Shown here: in pieces, positions 53,866 through 62,384 of the stretch
Position numbering within the stretch: position 1 is the stretch's first letter
How the letters are laid out: each line of letters begins with the position of its first letter
Source: Desulfovibrio piger
Lineage (GTDB): Bacteria > Desulfobacterota > Desulfovibrionia > Desulfovibrionales > Desulfovibrionaceae
DNA length: 64,000 nt
Assembly (NCBI RefSeq): GCF_951793255.1
Contig: NZ_OX636706.1
Coordinates: 520,001 to 584,000, forward strand
Reading direction: 5' to 3'
Notes under the pieces: model-generated
Told to the model about the DNA's origin: nothing
Seen by the model: the letters and a program-made list of their open reading frames with translations, nothing else
The model's database searches: none
Made by a program: the position numbers and the translations under genes

Positions 53866-54513
53866 ATGAGAAAAAGTTATATTCTGTCAGCCCTGCAGCA
53901 AGGTGCCGCGACAGCCGTCAAAGAATATGAATACTGGTCCGATGGTATTCTCCTTCACGAATGTGCTGGCGAAAGCTTTATGGTCCATCACATGGCGACA
54001 GCTACCATAAAGACTATAAAAAAGTATTCCCTCGACTATTCCATACGCCTTGAATATCTTGGTCGGCAGATCATGGATGACCAGAAAGAACGTCCCCGGG
54101 GACGTCCCCCCAAGTTTTTCTGCAGTTCTCAGCGTCTCGATATGGCGATTCTTGATACCGAATATCAATTAAAATTTGCCATAGAAGTTAAATGCAGCCC
54201 CCAATGGACAACAAAATATGATGCCGATTTAGACAGGCTTGCAGAAATATATTTCAAAAGCAATCCGCAGCGCAGATGCCAGTGCATTTTCATGGCATAT
54301 GTCTACGGCTATGGAAATACGCTCGCTGACGCTGAGGAAAAACTCAAAAAAAAGATAACTTCTTATAAAGAAAAGACTGATTCTTTCTTTAAAGAAAGCA
54401 AGTATTCCCTATCGTATCGATTCTCAGAGGACATGCATAAAAAATATTACCATTACACAGATGAGATTGATTTATTTTATAAAACCGCCTCTCTCTGCTG
54501 TATCATCGGTTAG
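53866..54513 (+). CDS. Low-GC orphan protein with a PD-(D/E)XK nuclease-like signature
   Basis: A 215-residue soluble protein. The start at 53866 is chosen because GGGAGAG lies upstream; an in-frame ATG at 53839 is possible. I recognise no named family. Residues 90-110 read RLDMAILDTEYQLKFAIEVK, with Asp92 and Glu107-x-Lys109 spaced as in PD-(D/E)XK nuclease cores (D-x14-E-x-K). N-terminal to this is a basic stretch (KERPRGRPPKFF) resembling an AT-hook-like GRPPK. The C-terminus is helical and Lys/Tyr-rich. Its GC content is visibly lower than that of neighbouring core genes, which suggests acquisition. No partner gene is adjacent. Confidence 0.55.
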   Translation: MRKSYILSALQQGAATAVKEYEYWSDGILLHECAGESFMVHHMATATIKTIKKYSLDYSIRLEYLGRQIMDDQKERPRGRPPKFFCSSQRLDMAILDTEYQLKFAIEVKCSPQWTTKYDADLDRLAEIYFKSNPQRRCQCIFMAYVYGYGNTLADAEEKLKKKITSYKEKTDSFFKESKYSLSYRFSEDMHKKYYHYTDEIDLFYKTASLCCIIG

Positions 54514-54751
54514 CCACTAGTGGTTCCTGTCTTGCAGGGACAGCCTCCCCCTATCCGGCCTGAGACGGGCCTGCCTTTTTCCTCTCACCCTCCCGCATCA
54601 ACCGCGCGGAGTGACAGGAAGGCACAAAGGGAAGGGGCTTTTTTTCGCGCTGCCCGGCCGCTGAAAGCAGTTTCTCCGGACCGATACCCGTCGCGCCGAA
54701 GACAGCCGCGGGCATCGGCGGCAGCGTGCGAGGATGTTCTCTCCCCTCTTG
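54514..54751. other. Short intergenic region between the orphan and pgpA
   Basis: 240 bases, no gene or clear terminator recognised. An inverted CCACTAGTGG (54513-54522) lies just at the stop of the orphan gene. Confidence 0.4.
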
Positions 54752-55228
54752 CTAGACCCAGCCCAGGGCCCGCAGCACCAGCATGCAGCACATGGCCATA
54801 AGACCGGCCAAGATATCGTCCAGCATGATGCCCCAGCCTGCGGGCAGCCAGTTTTCCGAGGCGTGCACGGGCCAGGGCTTCCAGATATCGAACAGGCGGA
54901 ACAGGGCAAAGGCCCAGACCAGACCGGGCCACGACCACTGGCCCGCGCCCAGGGGCAGCAGGGCGATCCAGACGCCCACGAGCTCGTCGATGACCACTTC
55001 CCCGGGGTCGGTGCGCCCCAGCAGGATCTCGGCCCGGGTGGCGGCCAGACCGCCGGTCACGACGATCACGGCCAGAAAAAGCAGACGGCCCCAGAGCGGC
55101 AGGGGCAGAAAAAGCAACGGCGCCAGCAGGGCGGCCAGAGCCGAACCGGCCGTGCCCGGAGCCTTGGGCGAAAGCCCGGCGATGCCCAGACGGCAATAGG
55201 CCAGGATGCAGGTATTCCAGAATGACAT
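54752..55228 (-). CDS. pgpA: Phosphatidylglycerophosphatase A
   Basis: A 158-residue membrane protein. The start at 55228 (MSFWNTCILAYCRLG) follows GGAGG. Family blocks: KAPGTAGSALAAL, GRTDPGEVVIDELVGVWIAL and FRLFDIWKPWP, containing the acidic metal-binding residues. About four membrane helices. It dephosphorylates phosphatidylglycerophosphate to phosphatidylglycerol, the donor used by Lgt. Confidence 0.95.
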   Translation of the reverse strand: MSFWNTCILAYCRLGIAGLSPKAPGTAGSALAALLAPLLFLPLPLWGRLLFLAVIVVTGGLAATRAEILLGRTDPGEVVIDELVGVWIALLPLGAGQWSWPGLVWAFALFRLFDIWKPWPVHASENWLPAGWGIMLDDILAGLMAMCCMLVLRALGWV

Positions 55229-55740
55229 ATCTTTCCTCCACGGCTCCGCGATACAGGAGACACAGGGGCACAAAGGCATCCATCCTCAAAGCCGTCCACG
55301 GCACGGCGAATGCCTCACAGATGCCGACGTCCACGGCCACGCCCCCGAACACGGGCGGCCACGGCCATGGACGATAGCGGACTGAGCCCAAGCGAACTCC
55401 CGAGCGGATGCCTTGCCTCGGCACCGGCACGGCGGTCTGTCGCGAACGGGATACCGCGCGGGCGACGCGCCCCAAGGCATCCTTGCGCGGCTGTTCCTTC
55501 GCAGCTGCCTGACAGTCCGTGACGGCCCCGGCACGTGTCCCGATGAGCTTTCCCTGCCTTCCGCCCCGACAGGAGCGGGCGTGCGGCACGACCCGGACAA
55601 AGCACTGTCGTACGAAAACGTGCCCCCCTGCCGGGCCTCCCCTGTGACGGCGGAGCCTCGGGCAGTGTAGCGGCTCGGCCCCCGTCTGGCAACGCCCGCC
55701 CCTTGACGCCGCGGGAGCTGCCAGCTAAAAAGGAGCCTAC
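55229..55740. other. Intergenic region between pgpA and tRNA-Leu(TAA)
   Basis: About 510 bases. Several open frames exist because the GC content is high, but none has a credible composition. No RNA motif recognised. Confidence 0.4.
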
Positions 55741-55826
55741 GCCCGGATGGTGGAATTGGTAGACACAAGGGACTTAAAATCCCTCGGCCACCGGCTGTGC
55801 CGGTTCAAGCCCGGCTCCGGGTACCA
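55741..55826 (+). tRNA. tRNA-Leu (anticodon TAA)
   Basis: An 86-base class II tRNA with encoded CCA. Acceptor GCCCGGA pairs with TCCGGGT; anticodon stem-loop AGGGA-CTTAAAA-TCCCT gives TAA; the variable arm is long. A terminator follows directly. Confidence 0.96.
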
Positions 55827-55833
55827 GAACAAA

Positions 55834-55875
55834 AAAAGCCGTCGCAGACCTGTCTGCGGCGGCTTTTCCTTTTTC
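55834..55875 (+). terminator. Terminator of tRNA-Leu(TAA)
   Basis: AAGCCGTCGCAGA (55836-55848) pairs with TCTGCGGCGGCTT (55853-55865), then TTCCTTTTT. Confidence 0.85.
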
Positions 55876-55981
55876 TCAAGCCCCCATCCACCGGCGGGAC
55901 AAGCCCGCAGCCGGGAGGGGAAGCCGGGCAGGCCCGGTCGTCTCTTCCGGGAGATCGTCCAGGCCGGAGCGGGGCCCGGCA

Positions 55982-56455
55982 TCAATACGAGATGGCCTCG
56001 AAAACGCCCTCCACCCGGCAGGTGCCGCCATGCAGATGCAAGATGCCGGAAAGGCTGTCCTGCATCTCCAGTACGGCCTCGTCCCGCAGGGCCAGCGTGG
56101 AGCAACGTGACGCGAAGAGCAGCGTCTCGGAGCCCGCCAAGCTGTAGATGCCCTCCCCTTCACGGGTGACGGTGACCTTATGGGTCCCCCACCGCAGACG
56201 CTTGCGGACATAGACCGTGTCCACGCTGCAACGCGTGCCGTCCATGAACACCAGTTCGCCAAAGAGGTCCGAGCGCAGCAGGGCTTTTTCCTGAAACGCC
56301 CGGACGGAACAGAACTTCGTCTTGATGAGGATGTCCCGGTCGAACGCGGCGTAGAAATCGTCGGCAGTCCGGGTCACGGTGAGGGGATGCTGCCCGGCCG
56401 GGCAGGCAACAGCGGTCAGAAGCAGGAAGATCAGGGCCAAAAAGGTCCGTGTCAT
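55982..56455 (-). CDS. Secreted hypothetical protein
   Basis: A 157-residue precursor starting at 56455 after TGGAG. The signal peptide is MTRTFLALIFLLLTAVACPA, cleaved near residue 20-22. The mature protein is mostly beta-strand-like by sequence (LLRSDLFGELVFMDGTRCSV, VTVTREGEGIYSLAGSETLL) with three cysteines. No domain is recognised. It stands alone between a tRNA and a nitroreductase gene on the other strand. Confidence 0.65.
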   Translation of the reverse strand: MTRTFLALIFLLLTAVACPAGQHPLTVTRTADDFYAAFDRDILIKTKFCSVRAFQEKALLRSDLFGELVFMDGTRCSVDTVYVRKRLRWGTHKVTVTREGEGIYSLAGSETLLFASRCSTLALRDEAVLEMQDSLSGILHLHGGTCRVEGVFEAISY

Positions 56456-57057
56456 ATCGTCTCCAGTAAGATGTTCCGGCGCCGCGGCATCTTCCCGCCC
56501 TCTTCCGGGACCTTCCCCACGCCGCCGGGGAACGGGGCAACGCCCGCTGTCCACCGGAAAAACGGACACGAAGGAAAAATGCATCAGAAGCATGGCGGGG
56601 CCGCCCCACAGGCAGCGCCTTTCCTGCGCTGAGTACGGGAAGCGCGGCGCAATGTCCAGCGCCCGGCGCAGGCCCTGTCCACTGCCTGCCGGAGAGCCCG
56701 CCCCATATCCGACCAGGCATCCCGCGCCCCATCCGCATCACTGTCGGACACAGGAAGGGCGGCCGTCGCCATCCGGCTTTCCGCAAGCCCGTCCTCTTGC
56801 CGCAGCCTCCTCGCATCCCGGGACGGGGACGCCGCCCCCAGATGCAAAAGCCTGCCGCCCTTCTCTTCCGGCTTTGCTGAAAACATCCTCCTGCGCCGCG
56901 CCTCCCGCACCAGAGCGGCCTGCCTCCGGGGATGACCGCCACACACCGCCTGCGGACGCTCCTCCGGCTCGACCTTTGCGAGCCCCCGCGCTATACTGGC
57001 AGGGTGTCCGCGCAGTCTGCGGACGTTCCCTTCCTTTTCCGACCCGGGAGGTCTTTC
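56456..57057. other. 600-bp gap before the nitroreductase gene
   Basis: GC-rich with overlapping open frames on both strands and no credible gene. GGGAGG at its end is the nitroreductase ribosome binding site. Confidence 0.4.
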
Positions 57058-57615
57058 ATGGACGCCCTGCAATGCATCCTCACCCGCCGTTCCTGCCGCT
57101 CCTATGAGGACCGGCCCATCCCCAAAAAAGAGATCCTGGAGCTGCTGACCGTCGGCACCAAGGCCGCCACCGGCTCCAGCATGCAGCCCTGGGGTTTCGT
57201 GACCCTGGAGGGACGGGAAAAGATCGCCGCCCTTTCCGACGAGATCAAAGCCTGGCTCAAAGAGAACTTTGCGGACTTTCCCTGGCTGGCCCAGTACAGG
57301 GAATGGCTGGACAACCCCAATTACAACATCTTCTATGACGCCAACAACGTCATCTGCGTCTACGGGGACACGACCTCACACTGGTACATGTATGACGGCA
57401 CCCTGTGCACGGCCAACATCATGCTGGCCGCCCACGCCAAGGGCATCGGCTCCTGCTGGATCGGCTTTGCCCAGGACTTCATGGACCGTCCGGAGATCAA
57501 GGCCCGCTACAAGGTGCCGGAGCAGTGCCGCTTCGTCAGCGCCCTGAGCCTGGGGTACGCCAAGGGGCACCTGCCCGAAGCCCAGCGCAAGGAGCCGGTC
57601 ATCTTCAACGGCTAG
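57058..57615 (+). CDS. Nitroreductase-family FMN protein
   Basis: A 185-residue protein; the start at 57058 (MDALQCILTRRSCRSYEDRP) follows GGGAGG. RRSCRSYEDRPI is the FMN phosphate-binding start; SSMQPWGFVTLEG and AKGIGSCWIGFAQ are further family blocks. These homodimers use NAD(P)H to reduce nitro compounds, quinones or flavins; the physiological substrate here is unknown. The terminator at 57761 lies 146 bases downstream. Confidence 0.9.
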   Translation: MDALQCILTRRSCRSYEDRPIPKKEILELLTVGTKAATGSSMQPWGFVTLEGREKIAALSDEIKAWLKENFADFPWLAQYREWLDNPNYNIFYDANNVICVYGDTTSHWYMYDGTLCTANIMLAAHAKGIGSCWIGFAQDFMDRPEIKARYKVPEQCRFVSALSLGYAKGHLPEAQRKEPVIFNG

Positions 57616-57760
57616 ATCCCCGGGACGGGCAGCCGCCGGAGCAGACCGTCCGCAGGATGGCCTCCGCGCCGTGACGGCGGCAACGCCGAAGCATCACCAT
57701 GCCACGAGTCACCATCCTGCCGGGCGGCCCCGGCACGACCGGCAGACATCAGAACGTGAA

Positions 57761-57788
57761 AAGGCGGATCCACGGATCCGCCTTTTTT
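57761..57788 (+). terminator. Intrinsic terminator between the nitroreductase gene and cstA
   Basis: AAGGCGGATCC (57761-57771) pairs with GGATCCGCCTT (57774-57784), followed by a run of T. Confidence 0.85.
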
Positions 57789-57863
57789 ATCGTGTACCGG
57801 GGCAGGAGCGCAGCTCTTCAAAGGCAGCTCCGCCCCCGCCAGCCTATTGAGAGAAAGACCGGT

Positions 57864-59573
57864 CTAGACCTTTTCCGTCGCAGGGCGCCCCTTGCGGCGC
57901 AGGGCCTGCCAGCCTTCGTGCACCAGCACCAGCGACAACGCCAGCAGCAGCACGGCGATGACCAGTTGCAGGGCCGCCACGGCCCCGCCCGTCCCGGCCA
58001 GCAGGGCACGGCCCTGGGCCACGATGCCCAGCACCAGGGCGGAGAGCGTCACCAGCAGCATGAAGAGCATGGGCAGCAGGAACATGCCGTTGCGGCGGGC
58101 AAGGTTCTGGAGCCAGCAGGCCACGGCCAGCAGGGCCAGCGCGGCCAGCAGCTGGTTGGCCGCACCGAACAGGGGCCAGATCTTGGCATAACCGCCAAAG
58201 CCCAGGCTCATGCCCAGGCCCACGGTCACCAGCGTGGCCACATATTTGTTGACCAGCACGGCCCGCCAGCCGCGCACGTCCTTCACGCTCTGGCCCGGGG
58301 CCAGCCACAGCTCCTGGAACATGTAGCGCCCCAGACGGGTGGCCGTATCCAGCGAGGTGAGGCAGAAGGTGGACACGGCCAGGATGATGAGGCCGTAGGT
58401 GACGCCGCGGGCGCTCTCGCTGCCCAGGCCCACACAGGCCAGCATCTGCGACAGGCCGTCGGCCAGCACCTGGGTGGGCGTCTGGCTGGTGAAGGCATGG
58501 CCGTTCTGGGTGAAGATATAGCCCACGGCGATGAGCGAGGCGATGCCCAGCGCGCTTTCGATGAGCATGGAGCCAAAGCCCACCAGGCGGGCGTCACGCT
58601 CGCTGCTCAGCTGTTTGGACGTGGTGCCCGAGGCCACCAGCGAATGGAAGCCCGAGATGGCCCCGCAGGCCACGGTCACGAACAGGGCCGGGAAGAGATA
58701 CTGGCCGTTGACCTCGAAGGAGGTGAAGGCGGGCAGCTCGATGACCGGATGCGCGGCCACGATGCCCACCACGGCGGCCAGCATCATGGCGTAGAGCAGG
58801 AAGGAGCTGAGGTAGTCGCGGGGCTGGAGCAGGATCCAGACGGGCGTCACCGAGGCCACGAGGATGTACAGGCCCAGCAGCCACATCCAGGTATCGTAGC
58901 CCGCGTAGAGGGGGAAGCGCAGGCCCAGGGCGATGACGCCCACGATTCCCGCCACGCCCAGCAGGGTGGCCCTGCCCAGGGGCATCTCGAAACGGTAGAC
59001 CAGCAGGCCGAAGATCACGGCCAGCACGATGAACAGCAGGGAGATGGTGGCCGTGGAGCCGTTGACGTGGTTGTGGACCAGCGCGCCCGAGGCATCGGTC
59101 ATGAAGCCGTTGAAGGTGCCCGCCACGATGGAGGCGAAGGCCCCCACCACCAGCACCAGGGTCAGGAAGGAAAAGATGACGAACAGGCGCTTGGCCCGCA
59201 GGCCGATGCTGCCGGCGATGACCTCGCCGATGGAGCGGCCCTTGTTGCGCAGGGAGGCGAACAGGGAGCCGAAGTCATGCACGCCGCCGAAGAAGATGCC
59301 GCCGACGACCACCCAGATGAAACAGGGCAGCCAGCCGAAGACGGCGGCCTGGATGGGGCCGTTGATGGGCCCGGCCCCGGCGATGGACGAAAAATGATGG
59401 CCCAGCACCACCGGAGCCTTGGACGGCATGTAGTCCACGCCGTCGCGGAACTGATGGGCCGGTGTGGGCCGGGAGGGATCGACGCCCCAGACCTTTTCCA
59501 GCCAGGCGCCGTAAACGAAATAGCCAAGCCCCAGCAGGGCCAGGCCGCCAAGGAGCAGATACAGGGAATTCAT
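57864..59573 (-). CDS. cstA: CstA-family carbon starvation / peptide-pyruvate transporter
   Basis: A 569-residue inner-membrane protein with about 15 helices. The start at 59573 overlaps the preceding gene (ATGA). CstA blocks: DYMPSKAPVVLGHHFSSIAG (20 residues) followed by AGPINGPIQAAVFGW, then HDFGSLFASLRNKGRSIGE and SGTTSKQLSSERDAR. It is of the shorter (about 570-residue) class. The family imports peptides or pyruvate. It is preceded by a small cytoplasmic protein gene that is probably co-transcribed. Confidence 0.94.
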   Translation of the reverse strand: MNSLYLLLGGLALLGLGYFVYGAWLEKVWGVDPSRPTPAHQFRDGVDYMPSKAPVVLGHHFSSIAGAGPINGPIQAAVFGWLPCFIWVVVGGIFFGGVHDFGSLFASLRNKGRSIGEVIAGSIGLRAKRLFVIFSFLTLVLVVGAFASIVAGTFNGFMTDASGALVHNHVNGSTATISLLFIVLAVIFGLLVYRFEMPLGRATLLGVAGIVGVIALGLRFPLYAGYDTWMWLLGLYILVASVTPVWILLQPRDYLSSFLLYAMMLAAVVGIVAAHPVIELPAFTSFEVNGQYLFPALFVTVACGAISGFHSLVASGTTSKQLSSERDARLVGFGSMLIESALGIASLIAVGYIFTQNGHAFTSQTPTQVLADGLSQMLACVGLGSESARGVTYGLIILAVSTFCLTSLDTATRLGRYMFQELWLAPGQSVKDVRGWRAVLVNKYVATLVTVGLGMSLGFGGYAKIWPLFGAANQLLAALALLAVACWLQNLARRNGMFLLPMLFMLLVTLSALVLGIVAQGRALLAGTGGAVAALQLVIAVLLLALSLVLVHEGWQALRRKGRPATEKV

Positions 59574-60193
59574 GATGCACGCTCTTGAGGAAAATGGGAC
59601 GGGAACGCCCTGCGCGCCAGCGGCAGCAGGGTGGCCCGGGCTGCCTTGTTGCAGACGCAGGCGGCATCGGGGGGGACGGTGTCGCGCCACGGCGCGGAAG
59701 GCAGGATGAGGGCCAGCGCGCGCAGACGCATCCAGCCGCGCAGGCCCAGCCAGAAACTCTTGCAGACACGGCAGCGCTCCACGGCGGCCGCCGCATCCTG
59801 ATGCCATGACCGGCAAAGGATGATGACGCTCACATACGAGGCCATATGCTCGTCGTGGGGCCGGATGCGCTCCTGCCCCCAGGCCAGGGCCCCGTCACGG
59901 ATGCGCTCCCAGGCGGCCATGTCCAGCCGGGGCAGACAGTGGACCTGCACGTATTCGTGCGTCTCCGCCGCCCAGAGCGTGGCCTTGCGGTGCAGCACAT
60001 AGGCCTCGTCACGACGGTGGAAGGCGCAGGTGGCGCGCAGGCTGCCGGGCCCGTCCTGCCGCTCCGCATCGAAGCTCGCGGCGGCCAGGGTCGCCAGCAG
60101 GGCGTCCAGCTGTCCGTCCGGGGCGCTCTCCTCCCCGGCGGGGCGGGACTGGTCCGCGCGGGTCCCCGCATCTGAAGGGGCATCCTTCTCCAT
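59570..60193 (-). CDS. Hypothetical protein coupled to cstA
   Basis: A 207-residue protein that overlaps cstA by four bases (ATGA), so translation is coupled. GGGAG precedes the start at 60193. The N-terminal 30 residues look disordered. The middle is conserved-looking (CAFHRRDEAYVLHRKATLWA, ETHEYVQVHCLPRLD). The C-terminal part has Cys pairs: CRVCKSF and CVCNK, which could bind metal. There is no clear membrane segment. I recognise no named domain; the coupling suggests a role with CstA. Confidence 0.65.
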   Translation of the reverse strand: MEKDAPSDAGTRADQSRPAGEESAPDGQLDALLATLAAASFDAERQDGPGSLRATCAFHRRDEAYVLHRKATLWAAETHEYVQVHCLPRLDMAAWERIRDGALAWGQERIRPHDEHMASYVSVIILCRSWHQDAAAAVERCRVCKSFWLGLRGWMRLRALALILPSAPWRDTVPPDAACVCNKAARATLLPLARRAFPSHFPQERAS

Positions 60194-60298
60194 GGCAAAA
60201 ACTCCCGTCTCCCGGCCGTCCGCTGCCTGTGCCGGGCAGACGACGTGCCGGGGACGCCGGGGACGGCCGCCCTGCCGGGCACCTCCCCGTCAACGGTA

Positions 60299-60634
60299 TC
60301 AGGCCCTGTCCAGGGGCCAGGGTTCCACTGAAAAATCCAGGCTCTCGGCCATCTCGGCCAGGGCCCGGCGCAGGGCCTCTTCCCGGTGCGGCGAAAAGAC
60401 CAGCTTGAGCAGGGCCGTGCGCGGCTCCAGCACGGTGAAATAGGCCGTGTTGTCATAGCCTTCCAGCAAAAAGCGGAACAGGGCCGTATCCTCCGCGGCC
60501 AGACGCACCAGCAGCCGGGCGCTGCGGGCCGGGGGCGGCAGGGGCGGCGCGGGCTTGCGCGGTTTGCGCAGGGCCGGGGGCAGATGGGCCTCCCGCAGGT
60601 GGAAGGGACAGTGCGGCCGGGGCTCGTGTGCCAT
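60299..60634 (-). CDS. DUF4911 domain protein
   Basis: A 111-residue protein starting at 60634, sharing one base with the azlD stop (TGATG). Residues 42-105 match DUF4911: LLVRLAAEDTALFRFLLEGY, DNTAYFTVLEPRTALLKLVF and the block SPHREEALRRAL. The N-terminal 40 residues are Pro/Arg-rich. DUF4911 proteins are small and restricted mainly to deltaproteobacteria; no function is known. Confidence 0.8.
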   Translation of the reverse strand: MAHEPRPHCPFHLREAHLPPALRKPRKPAPPLPPPARSARLLVRLAAEDTALFRFLLEGYDNTAYFTVLEPRTALLKLVFSPHREEALRRALAEMAESLDFSVEPWPLDRA

Positions 60635-60975
60635 CAGTACCACCCCAGGTAGCGCATCAGGGCCACGAAGCCCATGGAAAAGGCGATGGTGCCGAAAAAG
60701 CTCTTGCTCCACCAGGCCACCAGCAGGGCCGGGATGGCCGTCATCAGGAAGAGGTTGTGATGCGTGGGCATGAACTCCCCCTGATAGATGAAGACGTCCG
60801 GGCCCAGCAGGGCCGCCATGACCGCCACGGGCACGAAGGAGAGCCAGTGGCGCAGCAGGTCGGGCAGGCTCTCGGCATGCAGATACATGACCGGCCCCAC
60901 ACGGGGGATGACCGTCACCAGCATGCAACCCACCAGGCAAAAAAGCAGTTCCGCGTGCTGCTGTATCCAGATCAT
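60634..60975 (-). CDS. azlD: AzlD-family branched-chain amino acid exporter subunit
   Basis: A 113-residue membrane protein with four predicted helices, starting at 60975 (MIWIQQHAELLFCLVGCMLV). VTVIPRVGPVMYL and PALLVAWWSKSFFGTIAFSM (20 residues) match AzlD. It overlaps azlC by four bases and is the small partner of that exporter. Confidence 0.9.
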   Translation of the reverse strand: MIWIQQHAELLFCLVGCMLVTVIPRVGPVMYLHAESLPDLLRHWLSFVPVAVMAALLGPDVFIYQGEFMPTHHNLFLMTAIPALLVAWWSKSFFGTIAFSMGFVALMRYLGWY

Positions 60976-61688
60976 GCCGCGTCCTCCTCTTTCTTTTCCG
61001 GCAGGGCGCTCTTGTTGCGGTGCAACAGGATCACGCCCAGCGTGGCGCCCAGCACCGTGGCCACCACCACGTTCCACTGGCCCATGCCGGCCAGCTTCAG
61101 GCTCAGGGAAAGGATGGCCGTCACGATGGCCACCAGCACATGCAGGCGGCTGACGCACTGCGGCACCAGCAGGGCCAGGAACATGGCCGTGAGGGCATAG
61201 TCCAGGCCCAGGGGCTTCACGTCATGGACGAGGCCGCCGCAGAACACGCCGATGACCGTCCCCAGCACCCACGAGGCGTGGGCTGTGAGGTTGCAGGTGA
61301 AGAGCGTGGCCGTGCACAGCTTCCAGCCGCGCTGGAAGGCCGTGATATGCACGCCGAAGGTCTCGTCCGTCATCTCGCAGCCGAACAGAAAGCGCTGCCA
61401 GCGCTTGAGCGGCGCCAGCGGCTCGGCCATGGCGGCGGACATGAGCAGATGGCGCAGGTTGACCACGAAGACCGCCAAGATGACGGACATGGCCCCCACA
61501 CCGGCCCCCCACAACCCCGCGCAGACGAACTGCCCGGAACCGGCGAAATGGAACACCGACATGGCCACCACCAGAGCGGGCGGGATGTTGCTCTTGACGG
61601 CCAGCACACCAAAGGCGAACGCCACCGGCACATAGCCCAGCACGATGGGCAGGGCCCGGCGCACGCCATCCATATAGGGAGATGCCAC
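60972..61688 (-). CDS. azlC: AzlC-family branched-chain amino acid exporter subunit
   Basis: A 238-residue membrane protein. The start codon is GTG at 61688, preceded by GGAGAGGAGG. AzlC blocks: LPIVLGYVPVAFAFGVLAVK (20 residues), FAGSGQFVCAGLWGAG and VNLRHLLMSAAMAEPL. With AzlD it exports branched-chain amino acids or analogues. The operon is azlC-azlD-DUF4911. Confidence 0.92.
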   Translation of the reverse strand: MASPYMDGVRRALPIVLGYVPVAFAFGVLAVKSNIPPALVVAMSVFHFAGSGQFVCAGLWGAGVGAMSVILAVFVVNLRHLLMSAAMAEPLAPLKRWQRFLFGCEMTDETFGVHITAFQRGWKLCTATLFTCNLTAHASWVLGTVIGVFCGGLVHDVKPLGLDYALTAMFLALLVPQCVSRLHVLVAIVTAILSLSLKLAGMGQWNVVVATVLGATLGVILLHRNKSALPEKKEEDAA

Positions 61689-61703
61689 AGCAGCCTCCTC
61701 TCC

Positions 61704-62140
61704 TGAAAATGTTTCAATCCACAGTCGCCCCGTCCGCCGACTGGGCTTTAGCCGTTGCGACGCAGGAAGCTACGGATAAAGACAGCGATGTGGTACACGG
61801 CAAGACAGCCCATGAAAGCACTGTCGCTGCTTCAGCCGTTGCGACGAAGGAAGCTACGGATGAAGACAGCGATGTGGTACACGGCAAAACAGCCTGCGAA
61901 AACGCTGTCGCCATTCGTAAGGCTCACATGTTCGCCAACGACTGGCGCATCCGTAAGCCCGCTGGTGCGGGCAACGGCTACCGCCTCCGCGACCGACGGA
62001 TGGGGGTCGCGCGGATCGCCCCTTCCTGAAGGAAGGAATTGCGGAAAAGGCTTCCATCGGCTTCGCCGTCTTGTCAAGCCGCTCTGTTCTCCCTGAAGGA
62101 GAAGGTCTCAAACCACAAAGAGATTTTTGATGAAAAGCGT
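61704..62140. repeat. Composite repeat region with an 84-bp tandem duplication
   Basis: It starts with the 36-bp element shared with 47452-47487. Two 84-bp units follow, 61751-61834 and 61835-61918, about 90% identical by eye (GCCGTTGCGACG...GAAGCTACGGAT...GATGTGGTACACGGCAA). Further on are hairpins CCTTCCTGAAGGAAGG (about 62021-62036) and TCTCCCTGAAGGAGA (about 62089-62103), then the AAACCACAAAG...TTTTTGATGAA block shared with 47.55 kb. Because 84 is a multiple of three, several frames stay open, but I see no credible protein. Confidence 0.75.
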
Positions 62141-62384
62141 TCTGTTATCCCTTTTCCTCCCCCTTTGGCAAGGGTCCCCGGCATGAAAGAATGCCCCCTC
62201 CGGCCGGCGCGCCGGCACACGGACCGGCCGGAGACCCGGACAACGCGTCCCCCGGCCCGTCACCGCCGCTCTCCTTTTTGCGGACGGATCCCGTCATGCC
62301 GCCCTGCGTCCCCTGCTCTTGCCAAAGCGGGACTTTTTCGGAACAATTTTTGTTTTCCAACCTTCAGTCTTTTCCCGAGGCCGC

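Noticed and set aside
54585..55589. 334-residue minus-strand frame over pgpA
   Set aside because: It lies in another frame of pgpA and its GC-rich flank; PgpA itself has all family motifs.
61682..62029. 115-residue open frame over the tandem repeat
   Set aside because: The 84-bp unit keeps several frames open on both strands because it is divisible by three; no ribosome binding site or domain supports any one.
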